Origin: Diploscapter coronatus
Taxonomy: Eukaryota > Nematoda > Chromadorea > Rhabditida > Rhabditidae
Direction of reading: 5' to 3'
DNA length: 64,000 bases
Assembly (NCBI GenBank): GCA_964036155.1
Contig: OZ038423.1
Span: forward strand, 55,381,249-55,445,248
Part shown: positions 26,710-45,783 of the stretch, piece after piece
Numbering within the stretch: position 1 is the first letter of the stretch
How the letters are laid out: every line of letters begins with the position of its first letter
Position numbers and translations under genes: made by a program
The notes under the pieces: model-generated
Told to the model about the DNA's origin: nothing
Databases searched by the model: none
The model's input: the letters and a program-made list of their open reading frames with translations, nothing else

Positions 26710-28788
26710 AGCATAGGAAATACCTGAGCGAAATTTATCATCTCACAAACATATGTATTGCATAAAAATATCCATAATCAAATAATCTACCAAAAAATTC
26801 AATATCCATTCCATCCATCAATCATTCGCATATTTTTATTATATCACTATGTTTTCAAAATAACCCCTCTTTCGGCAATAGAATTATGCCGTATTCGGCT
26901 TTGGATATTTTAATCCATTCATGCAATGATTTACAAATTACGCCTTCACATAAATCTGGTATTTATGACGATGTGTGGATGAAGAATAAAATCATTGCTC
27001 CTGTTATTTTGTGCTATGATAAATTAGTAAAAATATAAATCTGCTACTACATACAGATCACTAAAATTATTATTATTTTTTAAAATAAACTAGTTTTCTA
27101 AGGGCATTTAAATTTAAAAAAAACCGTGGAGTTTCATATCGCATTCCATAATAATTATTACGATGCACTTCTAATCCAAAGTTTGAGTAAAAATGTCTTC
27201 AACAACTAATATAATAATAAATATTTTATTCTATAAATACACATGAAATGCCCAAAATGATGAACGTTTCAAAAATGATCCATTTTGAAAATTGAAATCA
27301 ATAGAAAAATCATAGAAAGACATGCGATATATACGGTATGGTTAGAAAAGTGCAACGAGAAATTGAATTGAAGAAGGAAACATAGTATAAGAGCAAGTCG
27401 ATATGCAACGATATCAAATTGTTTTCAATATTGAAAAAATAACGAAGATATTGAATCTCAGCTGTAAATATTCGATATTTTTAAACTTTTGAATCGCTAG
27501 TAATATTTAACTTAGCAAAATAGCGAACAAACAAAAATACCGAAATGTTACAATTATTCAATAAGACTAGCATCATTTTAGTAAACGTACTAACGCATAT
27601 CATTTTGTTAGCCAAGGCCCGTATAAGAATGTAGGTAGGACTATTTGAATTCATCATTCAGAAGATTCATAAGTTTCAATTTTAATCGATCAGTAAGAAA
27701 AATAAGTATAAATCGAATTTCCAGGGTTTGTATTGCACATTTTTGCGCATGAAACGAATTGCTACAATCCTGCACGCAATTAAATAAAATTATAATAACA
27801 AGTTGATGGCAATTAAAAATCGTGATATGCAATAATTTAGCCCAAAATGGCAACTCTGAATAAGTACTCATATACTAATGTCTTTTAAGATTACGGCATG
27901 AAAGGAATAAGTTAAGGTCGACAAGAACTGTGAAGCGAGATACCAGAATGAATGGTCCTATACCGTATATCTATTGAGAGATGCTAATTTCTTTAGTGGG
28001 AAATGATCTTTAGTTGTTCAAAATAAATAGAAAAGATGAAACTATTGGGTTGGTCCATAAGTTCGTAGCACATCCGAACAACTTTCTTCGTATCAAACGA
28101 ACCCAAATGGGATTTTGTATTGATATTAACAACGTATTGGCTTTCTCATGATATATCTAAAAATTCCGTCGCTTCATTATTGTGAGTAAACGACATGCAA
28201 GACGAATCTAGTTCTTAGAATCTCAATGAAGGGCTCATTCTTATTAAAGTACAAAAGTTTTCTGTCAAATGTTATATGATACTGAAGCATTGTATAAGTA
28301 CTCCACAATAATATAAAAATTTGGAAATCAATTGCACCAATCCGCGTGTTGTGCGTAAAATCATCTCAAAATCCAATATAGCGATTTTAGAAAATCGAGT
28401 GCAGAAGTTTTAGAAGTGGGAATTTTTGCCTAGTCGCTTCACAAAAGTTGGTTAGAATTCAATGACGAGTTGAATAGTGCCCAACTTGTACCGGTTCGAT
28501 CACCTTTAAAAAATCTATTTTTCACCTAAGGGGAGCTATATGCGAAGATATGTAATTACACACGTACTAAGTGAAGCCACGAAATTTTGAGATATATCAT
28601 GTGAAAGCCCATACACTAGCGATACTAACACTGAAAAACCCACTTGGATCCGTCAGATACAAAAAAAGTTATTAGACACGCTACGAACTTATGGACAACC
28701 CAATAACATGGAGTTTCTGAAGTTAATTCCATTCTTCATGTTTTCCTTACAAGTTTAACTTTATAAAATTGAATTGAAAATAAATAAT
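26710..28788. other. Convergent intergenic region, mucin/grk-2
   Basis: AT-rich DNA between the 3' ends of two convergent genes. Apart from the mariner-like element listed separately, no gene, RNA or strong structure was seen. Confidence 0.6.
28045..28703. mobile_element. Degenerate mariner/Tc1-like element
   Basis: The left end TTGGGTTGGTCCATAAGTTC at 28045 matches the right end read on the other strand (TTGGGTTGTCCATAAGTTCG) with a single-base gap, giving terminal inverted repeats of about 25 bases. Both ends are flanked by TA (28043-28044 and 28704-28705), the target duplication of the Tc1/mariner superfamily, and the TIR sequence resembles mariner ends. At 659 bases the element is half the usual 1.3 kb and has no open transposase frame, so it is an internally deleted or decayed copy. 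Confidence 0.85.
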
Positions 28789-35624
<6,836 letters not shown>

Positions 35625-38600
35625 TTCGCCTGCTTCTTATTGCCTCCTTTCTGTTTAATTCACCAATAATGTCCTCCCTGATGGATGATTCAGCGATCCA
35701 CACAATCGAAATATGACAATAATCTCTGAAATTGGGAGAACATGATTAACTTCCCATTAAGAAATGACAAAAAACGCGAAGATTTTTAGAGAATTGCAAA
35801 AAAAATCTCGAACTCCAAACCGCGGCCGAAGAAATCGATAGAAACATAATGAAAACAGAGCATGGAGCTGGAAGACTGAAAGAGTTCGAATAGAGGAATG
35901 GGGAATGGGAAAGGAAGAGGCATAATGAAAACGCAGGCATAGGGAGGGGGAGAGTAATTTGAAATGGAGGGACGGGGGAATGGGGACAGAGGAGCTGGGA
36001 GGAAAATTGGGGAAACTAAATAATAAGCTGCACTAGAAGGATAAAATTATCCGTCTTTGAAAACGAGAATAATGAATGGAGTTATTTTTTGGGTTAAGCG
36101 TAGAAAATTCTCATGAAAATGTCACACCTTTTGTGCGCACGCGCGCGCGTGAGAGTTCTGGGGGTTTTGTGCTGCAGTTGTGTGTGTGTGTGCCTATTTG
36201 ATGCCCTCCCATTCATCGCCGCCTGCCCAGGATGCCGCTTCGCTTATGAGAGTTGCCCTGCTCTGCTTCATCCCAAGCAGGATATAGAGAGTTGAGGAAT
36301 CGATGCATGTGCCTGAGAAGGACTCAGACCTCAGCCTCACTCTGACTTGCCCCTGCTCTCCCACATACCCCCATATATATATGGAGAAAAGCCTGCCAGT
36401 TTTGCCTAGCCCTTCAGTCTTTAGTTTAGTTTAGTTCTTCCCCTTTTGGCTTTTCTCTGCTTCTCACATTTTGCCTGCCTAAATTCCCCCTCGAAAAGCC
36501 AAACCAACTGAGGTACTGCTGCTTGCCTGCCCGCTGCTTTGCGCACGAACTTCAACAAGACAGACAGAATGTGAAGCAGAAGACTCAAAGAGAGGAAAGG
36601 GGGGATTACCTGATTACAAAGAAGCGAACTGGCAAAACGGGAAGAACGGGCTAGATTTTCTGGATTTATGAAGGATATTTTCAAACCTTTCGGACAGGGT
36701 TCAAAATAGGTTCAGATAAGAAAACGAAGTATTCTGCCAGAATTGGACATATTAAAATGACGAAAGAAAAATCTATCGTAAGTTCGCCACTTTGAAAGGG
36801 CAAACTGCGTGTTCACGCTTTGAGTTAGTTTCTACTCATTTTATAGGTCGAAATGCGTTCGAAAAAAAATTCCTTAATAGTTCGAATGTCTAGGTTAGAT
36901 CAGTATCTGGTTCGGAGATATGCTTTTTACCCCCGAAAGACTAGCCATAAAAATGTGTGTTGTGGGGCCTATGTTACCTCGAAAAATTACAAATAAAGAC
37001 TAATTTTGCGCTCGCGATAAGATCTCGTGTATCTAATGAAAATTGGTCGGCGTAAAATCGGAGTTTGATATAGAAAATAGAAAACAGTGAAATGAAAGGA
37101 ATTAGTGGGGAGAGGCGCGAAAATAATGCAAAAAGGAGGCGCAGACGAGGAAATTGAACGGGAAAAAAATACGAATAGCCAAATAGAGATCGAGTACAAT
37201 GAAGAATGGATGGAAAATGCATCGGGGCGTGCTGTTGGCTAGCAACGACGCAGGAGGGCGAAAATGAGGAAAAAGTAATAAAGCAAAGAGGGAAGTGAGG
37301 GGGCAGGGCGAGTTTGAGCGGGAGCTGACAGAGAGAAGCTGCACAGAGGTGCAAAGGGAGGGCGGCAAAATCGATAGCAAAGACGAAAACCGACTTGACA
37401 CAACTCAGCTGTTTATGAGCACACCACGAACATTTTACAATTCTATTTTGAAACTAGAACAAACCGGGACAATTCTCACAAAATAGATAGGCGCGCGAGC
37501 CAGACATGTCGAGTTGAAAACAGCGAAAAGCTAAAGCGCTGTTTTCCAAGATTTCAGAAATTCAAAAATTCGAAGGACTAGTGAAAGAGTAAAAAAGAAA
37601 AAGAAGCATTTCAATTTAGAGAGATACAAAATTAATTTGGTTCAGGGAATAGAATTGATTTAAAGTTCCAGATAGAACAGTTTTATATCAGTTTTGAACA
37701 GGATCTTATTACGAAAATTTTCGAACAGAAATTCCGGTACGCTATTAATAAATTTTGCATGAATGATTCAGTAATTAATAATGAATATCGGATTTGTGTG
37801 GTCTAAAATATCAATGACACGTAACAGTTCTGACAGACAAACGTTCTTGGAAACTGCTAAGGAAAGGAATGATGAAAGAAATGGGAAGGTGTGAAAATTG
37901 AACTGGTCGTGTGAATTATTGAGTGAAAGAATGGAAGGAGATAGGCATGTGATAAGGAATAAAGGCACGAATGGAGAAAGATAAATAAAGGCACAAGCTA
38001 GGTAAAGTGCGGTAAAAATTGTATTTGACAAATCTAGAACTGGAAGTTTTTCTACACTTATGATCACGAAAATTCAAAATTTAGATAATTTTAAGCTTTA
38101 TCACAACCTTAGAAATACCGTGTAAAGAAGGAGTTTACCTGCTCTTTCTTCACTTAACACATTTTTTCCTTATATTGTGAAGTTGCAAAATTTCAGGATA
38201 CCTAATATCTACTCTTTATATTCTTCAACATGTGATGGGATTGATGACGAATTCATTTGAATCTCTCTCGAAAAGAACACTCCTGCACTAGACAGACTGC
38301 CCCCTTCTTTTCTGCACGAAAGTAAGGATTTCCTCGAGATTTCCCCCTTCTTTGTTGTTCTCTTTTTTAGACCTCCGACTTTCGTCTCCTTCTACGAATA
38401 ATTGCCTTAGGGTCTTTAAGCTAAGGTTGAAAGTTAGAAAATAGAATCGAAGATGTTAGTTAATGAGAGGGGGAAAGCGAGCATTCCTGGGACTGAGCCG
38501 CGAGCGCGGCAATTATTTGCGTTTCTAAGAAGAAACACGAATGTCCACGAAAACAGAAGTAGTTTTTGTATGCAGATATAAAAGACTAAGAATCTACAGG

Positions 38601-41600
38601 ATATCGATAATCTTCCGCGACTTTCCGAGAAATAATCAAACTCTCGAACACAGCAGACACGTCGGCGGAACTACAAAAATTTCAAGTTTAATCCAGAAAA
38701 TTGATGGTTGAGGAGGAGAGAATTTGTGAAGAGTTTTACACGCCCAGATGAAGTCTGCGAATGTGAATCGAAGTGCATGAGAATTAATCAAAAATATGGA
38801 AACGAAATGGGCGTGCAGAATGGGGCGCGAAGAGGGAAAAAGGGGAGGGGGCCGATCTAATATTGGCTCTGTTTATAACACATCGCTCACTGAAAGACAC
38901 TGAAGACTGGAGATAGACAGGATGGGACAAAAAATGGCCGAGAAATTGGATGGAAGGAGGAAAGTGGAGAGAAATCGGACAGAGGTGAGAGTTTGAAGGA
39001 AGTAACTGCTGAATGCTCAATGTAGAAATGCGCGGAATGCATTTTGCTCAACTGGGGATGCGGCAGAGTGAATTTAGAGGGGAGGGTCCAAAGAAGGCGG
39101 GGGAAGGAGTAAGCGAGGGAAGAACATAATGCAGACGAAGCTGCACCGACTGAGGCAAAGGGCACAACAGTCAGGCAGGACTCTGGCTCAGCCCTGCCCG
39201 ACTGCCAGACTGCGCACTGCAAACGACTGGCAAGGACTGCACATGAAACGTGTCGATTGAGGAGGCGCGACGAAGACTCGCTCAGACAGATGCATACAGG
39301 CACATGACTCACTTTGTAAGTGAGCGAAAGAGCAATCCGAAAATGGGAACGAAATAAATAGATCAAAAGGATGTTCGAAAATTTAGATTTAACAAGCAAT
39401 AGAGATAGAAATTCGTTTTGAAATTTAGAGTTCCCAAGCTTCGCCCCTTGCAAAAATGCGTTCACTCTATTTTAGTCAAGTATTTTAGATTTTGCATTAT
39501 CTCCTTTGGCAAAACAATGAAATTCTATGAGTCCGTCTAGATCAACAACACCTAAAAAGAATCTACATCTAATACCTCGACTAGATAAGTGAATTTATTA
39601 TTGAATAAAATGTAGTCACTGAAAATTTTCCAGCTATATCGTCATGATTTAGTAAATTAAGATTGAACGATAACTGATAGCCTAGGTAAGTGAGGGATTA
39701 GAAGAGCCTGGAGATATTGTTTCATTGTGACTAGACTCGGGAAAGTTTTTGTTGGATGGGTGAAGAATGGAGGGATGATGAATGATGCAGGTCTGAATGG
39801 GCAAAGGCAAGAGGGGAATAGGAACGAATGGGACGGGGGAGCTGAACCTCGAAGACTCGCAGAAGTCTCATGATCTGCACGCTCCTTGCAGTGGCCTGCC
39901 TACTTCAAGAAGGGCAGGACTCGAGCCGCACAAGAGCAAGGTTTGTCACGAACGAATCGGGCTATTCCACGAACAACAGATGCAGAAACAATGAAAAGCC
40001 GAAACAATCATAAATGTATGAGGCACGAAAGCGGAAAACCTCGCCACTAAAAAATATGAAATTTGCAAACACCCTGAATGATTTTAATGAATTTTATAAA
40101 ATAGAAGAAGAAAGTGCGCATTCCAAAATTCATGAAACTACACAAACGTCAACGGTGTTGGAGAGCGGAACGAAAAATGAGAAAAATAAAGCGATTTAGA
40201 AAAGCGAAATAAAATTTTATGCGAAGAAGAACATTATTTCTGTGAAATGGCAAAACATACTAGAAAGCGCATGAAAAATGCCAATAGGTAATGGAGAAAA
40301 TGCTCAAAACGGGCATAATTGGCTGGGTGAACTTGACTGTTTAGTCGTTTTCATTATCGTTGAGAGTCATTGAGTTTTCAGCTAAACAATAGCTGGAGGA
40401 CCGCATTTGCATTACTCTGCACTCTGCAGTCATTCAGTCAGTCTCTGAAGTCTGCAGTTTTTGTGCAGTTATTCTGAAACCCCTTCCTCCTCTCTTTGCT
40501 GCTCCATTCCTCTCCACGACAATTGAAATTCGAGAATTTGCAAGCGAGCCAGGAAAAATGAAAGAGAAAAACGAGGAAAACCATTGAAGATTTAAAGAAA
40601 TTGCATGCAAATGAAGGATAAATAATTATCTAGGTAGATTGATCCTACAGGAAATGACGAAATGCAAGATGAAGATCAACTTTATTCGGCGAAGTACAGC
40701 TTCTTTTGACTTTAATCAAGATGGGATTCGACAAATATGACACAGGCCGATACATTAGTAAGATAAATTTAGCGAAAATCGAAGAATTCACCATGATCAG
40801 AAAAGAGATAGTCCAAAACCTTTTGTAAAATACCAATGCAGTCAACGTTCGTAAAAATATCGAAAATACTGAAGTTCGTTAGTTTTCTGCGTATTATTTT
40901 TGAAATCCTTACTAATCACTACGCAAACATCGTTTTCCGTCAAAAAAATGTCAGTCAGTCACAGACTATTTCAGCTATTTCAGAACTCTGACTCCTCTTT
41001 ATCACGAGATTAGTCCTTTGAAAAGGTGCTATTTTTGAAGGGATACTTAATAAAAGCAGGAGGGAAGGTGATATGAATTGTGCACATAGGATAATAGGAT
41101 TTTTAGTTCGAGGGGAAATCGGCGAAAATGAAGACGCTTTTTTAAATAGAGGGAAAATGAAGTTGATGAATGAAGATTTGCACAATTGCTCATATATTTG
41201 AGGGCCGATGATTCAAATGATTGGTTGGGTGATTAGGGAGAACCGAGAGGGATTGGAGGGCAGGGAATGGAAAATGGAATGAAACGGATAAGAAGATATA
41301 GCTGTAATGAGGAGAGGGGAAAGATGCAGAGAAAGGAAGAGAGGGAGAAGCTCTTTGTCTCAGGCTTGTCGACAAGAACACGCAAAGAGAGAGAAAGATG
41401 GAAAGCCGGCTGAGATAATATCGATTCGGGAAGAGAGGCGAAAAGAGCGAAAGAGAGTGAAACTAAATGAGAAATGAAATGAAATGAAAGAAGCTCGTGC
41501 CCTTGGAGAAGGAAAAAAGCGACACAGACCGGGCATTTTCAGGCATTTTATGCGAATGGAAAAGAGGACATCAAGTATGGAACAAATTCAATTGACACTT

Positions 41601-41723
41601 GAAATTCTCTCCTCTGCCCCCCGAGTCTATTGAGAGGATATATGGGGGATAGGATAGATATGGGCAAGGGATAGAGCTGTAGGCTATAGCCCCTTAGTCC
41701 TTAGCCGAGAGTCTGCTCCTGAC

Positions 41724-41761
<38 letters not shown>

Positions 41762-42620
41762 CCAGTCTGCCTCGCGGACTCACAATTAGATTAATTGGCG
41801 ACGTGCGAATACTTTATTGTGAAATAGATGAAGGCATGAAGTTGGCACTACAAACAATGATTAGCAGCAAGCTTTACAACTGAAATCTCGAATACGGATG
41901 AAAATTGCGTAGAAGTCATGGTGGATAATCTTGAAAAGTAGAGACTTTCTAAAAATCGTATGCATATAGTCCGCATTAGGGGTTTAATGAAAATCACTAA
42001 ATACAACTCTCGTAAATTCAGAATATAATATTTGAGGATAAATTAAGCGAGACGTATTACCCAAGGTGAGAGAATTAAAGGTCAATGTAAATAATTTCAC
42101 TGAGAATTCTAGAAATGTAAACTTTGAAAAAATTTAGCTCCATAAGGAAGTTTAGACTCTGCTCAACCTAATTAAATTTTGGCATTTTCGGATTTTTGGA
42201 TAAGGTGAGAAATGCAAGAACTGTGAGATCAAAACTATACACTATTATGCATATTAAATACAATCGAATAAAACCGGAAGATAAATGAAAGTATAGAAGT
42301 CAAGGTTTTCTAGAAATCTACATTTTCAGGCTATTTGGATTCTTCGATACTTGAAATTCGCATTTATAGAAAGCCAATGATAGGGAATTTTTCCTATACT
42401 ATTTGGTAAGACGTGGCAATTTTTTTCACGTAGCAAAAAATCCAAGTTGGCCATTTTCATAGTATAACAAAAGTAAAAATAGAAAAATGTTTGCTCTAGC
42501 AACAAACCGATTTTGACCAAGAGTGTAGGCGACACATGAAGAAGTTTATCCTGCATTTCCCCAATAAATCTGAGCATTGCATACACTTTTGCCTTGTGAT
42601 TGATTATATCATGGAATAGA
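35625..42620. other. 7-kb gap between grk-2 and AP-2, no gene found
   Basis: No supported coding exon on either strand. The + strand is strikingly purine-rich (many GAGG/GGAAAG runs at 35.8-36.0, 37.1-37.4, 38.8-39.2 and 41.2-41.5 kb), so minus-strand open frames here are low-complexity Ser/Phe/Leu/Pro translations. There is a CCATATATATATGG stretch near 36372 and a (CA)n tract at 41721. The region is upstream of grk-2 and downstream of AP-2 and may contain their regulatory DNA. Confidence 0.5.
41721..41762. repeat. (CA)n microsatellite
   Basis: A run of ACACAC units with two early ACAT interruptions, about 40 bases, in the gap between grk-2 and the AP-2 gene. Confidence 0.9.
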
Positions 42621-45600
42621 TTATGAATAAACTTGCGGGACGGAGAAATTTCCCATATTCATGATGTAGGCGAGGGATTCGTCGGCAGTCAGCAGCTGGC
42701 TGAAGTCGTTGAGAATCGAGCAGAGGTGTTGCAGCACGCCACTCACTGCGTTGTGACCGAAACCGTGAGTTAGCTGCAAATAAATCATCTTCAATTGAAT
42801 TTTTCACGTTCTGCATGAATTAAAAATGGCAAAAGATTCAAAATGTAAGATTTAAAAAGCATGGTTTTACTGCTCATTGTTGATAATCAATTATGGTGGA
42901 ATTTGATAGACATTAGAAATGCTAAATCTTCCTATTCACTATTTCTTTGTCAAATTAGAATATCTTGAACGAAAATCGTGACTTTAAACAAATGCGCCAA
43001 TGATGAAATTCATTTCGAATCATCATGTAGCCATAAAACATTGTAGTTTTGAGTAGGAAATATTCTGAAAAAGTCAAAATAAAATTGTTTTCAGATACCA
43101 TAGCATTTGCATAATGCAATTTTTGTCTATTGCTCAGCGATTAACGATAGAATTTTGTTTTGGCGATTTTATAAAATTCGGGAAAAGCTTCTAAATTTAT
43201 AAATTTCAAGTAGGGCGTGCAAAATTGAGATCTTCGAATTATTGTTGTAGGGTTTTAAATTTAGTTAATCTCGAAAATACTCACGAGAGAAAACATCTGA
43301 ATGGTTTGTTCGGCTTCGTTCTCGGGCGGAGTCATGGACGATGGATTCTCGCCAATCTTCTTGTACAATTCGAAGACTTCTCGAAGAAAGATGCTAAAAG
43401 TGCTTGTTTAGAAAAAGATAGAGTGAGTTATTGTTCAATTTTATAAACTTTTCGAACTTCTGAGAAATTTTTCTAATTCAATTCAACTTGAGTCTATGTG
43501 AAACGTTTTCAGCTTATGCAATTCAAAATGTTGACTAAGAAAAAGAACAAAGTCATAAAACTAAATATTCCGATTTCAGATCAAATGAAAAATAACTAAA
43601 AATTTTACAAGGCAGTATCCAGTCCTTGCTTTATCCTGAGCAGATCCTTCTGCTGCGTATTCGCAATCATCTGATTTGCAATTGCCTTCGTGTCCATCAC
43701 CGAAAGCAGTCCTTTGAAATCCTCGGCGATCTTCAGCGCCTCAGCTGAAATCCACCAATTTCATCACTTGAAAATTTACAACAAAAAAAAATCAATTTCT
43801 TATAGTTGTCATCTGATTTTTCATATTTTTCTGCTTTTCTTATATTAATTAGCTTTTCTATTCAATGACAAATATAGAAGAACTAAAAATCTACCTTCGC
43901 AAAGTCCAGTGAACCTAGTTTTCTTGGCACTCAACTTATCCGGCGCATCAATTCCGAGCCCCTTCAGTCTCTTCCTCAATTGCTCAGCTCCGTCTTTACT
44001 CTTTCCTCTAGAAAGTTGTAAGATCAATTCAGAACAATCGGACAATTTCGATTCCTTACTTTCTCAGCAGTGCATTCAACAGACTAACATGAAGAGTTTC
44101 GGGAGGATTGATTCTGCGCAGAATTTCGCCCACCGTTATCTAAAATGAAATTGACAAATGATAAAATTGATGAAGAAAACGAAATAAATAAGAAAAATTA
44201 GCAGCCAGTGATTCTGCCGTCTCACGTCGTAGGGTGGATTGTCGCCCAGCAGCCCCAATCGACCAGGAGCAGAATCGAATTTCTCATTCGGATCGTAGTT
44301 TTGAGCCAGAACTACTGAAGATACAAAACTTCGACAATAGCTAATAAGGAAATTCTACCAGGCTTTCCAAATTTCGGCTTTGACATTTTCTTGGACGGTT
44401 TCTCGATGGAATAGGGGGAATAGCGATTAGATGATGAGCAGAGGGACACACCACTGTCACTGCTGTTGCCAGCTGAAGCGGATGAAGAAGACGATGCATT
44501 CAGACTGGCAGAGGACTGGAATTACAGTATTAGAGTGATTTGTGGAAGTTAAAGGTATTTAAGAAATATCACAGCGTGGTGACAATAAATTATCGTGGCA
44601 TTAATTGAGAAAAGTTCTTACATTTCCCTAACAATCCTGAATATAAGCTATTTATATTCAGATATCATTTCCAGATGGTAACTATGATTCTTTTGGCTAA
44701 TATCATGATATTTTCTGACTTTTGGAATCAACGTAATTCACTAGCGAAAAGAATAGCGCTAAATGATAATTTCGAAAGCCTAAATCCGAACTAGATTGGA
44801 ATCTTAAAATTTTCCGAATCGAAATGGTTTAATTCATGACGATAAGTTTAAAGTTTAAAAATTATACGAAAGATTTCAATTTAAAAGATTGAAGCATTGT
44901 TTCCCAACACCTCGTCGCCATGTCAATAGACTCAATTGACACATTGAGAGAGAGAGAGAGCGAGCGCGTGCCTTCCAGACACAGACGATCTTTTGAAGTG
45001 AGGTCAATTGCAATAAGCTCATTATGAAATTTGTATAATCTTTACGATTGTTCGAAAATTATCACCTCGCTTCTGCTGCTTCCAGAGTAATTCGCATGAA
45101 TTATATCGCCATCAACAGGATATTGACAATTAACATCGAAAGTCGGCATACAGGGGGAGAAAAACGGGGGCTGGAATTTTCAGATTAACTGATTTTAAAA
45201 ATATTTCAATAGATATACCAGAAACGGAGGAGGGCCGTTGAAGTTACTAGGCCCAAGAGGTAATTGTTGAATCGGAGTGCTGTATGCTCCAGGGGTCTGA
45301 AATATTGAAGTACAGTATTGGGAACACATGTTGAATAATAATGGTTATAAATGCAGTCTGATGTGCCCAATTATTTTGAGCCAACTTGAATGATGCTTGA
45401 CAAAATTCACAATTTCAGTTGGAAGAATATGCATATGCAAAATGCCATTCAAATTAGTCCATGATTATTGTGTCAACCAGTCTGGTTCCATAATCATAGT
45501 TCTTTCAAACTTTTGACGCCAATGTAAAACGAATATTCTTACAAAATTGTCAATGGGTGTCATCAAAAGTTGAGATTGATGAGCATCGTTCTTCCCATTT

Positions 45601-45783
45601 TTCAGAATAGGAAAAGGAGTGCCTGGATGTACGGTGGGTTGCTAAAAGTCTGATTAGAAGAAAAAGATCGCTTTAGTTAGTTACTGTAGGTGGCTGATTC
45701 TCGATTCCTGTGGGAAAATATGGAGGATAGCTCTCCGGATACAGATGCTGATTAGGATTTGAACTGATTGAATGATCGGCCAT
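42621..45783 (-). CDS. aptf: AP-2 family transcription factor
   Basis: Eleven minus-strand exons (45783-45685, 45641-45543, 45296-45219, 45170-45066, 44515-44359, 44314-44226, 44139-44060, 44007-43895, 43744-43609, 43393-43285, 42773-42621) give 405 residues, close to the 430-450 of animal AP-2 proteins. The N-terminal half is rich in Pro, Tyr, Ser and Asn, like the AP-2 transactivation region, including PESYPPYFP. From about residue 180 the conserved DNA-binding and helix-span-helix dimerisation region is clear: APGRLGLLGDNPPYDITVGE, LRRINPPETLHVSLLNALLR, GKSKDGAEQLRKRL, TRFTGLCEAEALKIAEDF and finally LTHGFGHNAVSGVLQHLC. These match vertebrate AP-2 block for block. It should bind GCCNNNGGC sites as a dimer. 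The start was chosen at the first ATG, 13 bases after a CAG acceptor that could receive a spliced leader. Which nematode aptf paralogue it is cannot be decided here. Confidence 0.92.

Noticed and set aside
38887..39465. 192-residue minus-strand open frame
   Set aside because: It lies in the purine-skewed block; its Ser/Leu/Phe/Pro-rich translation reflects that bias and shows no domain.
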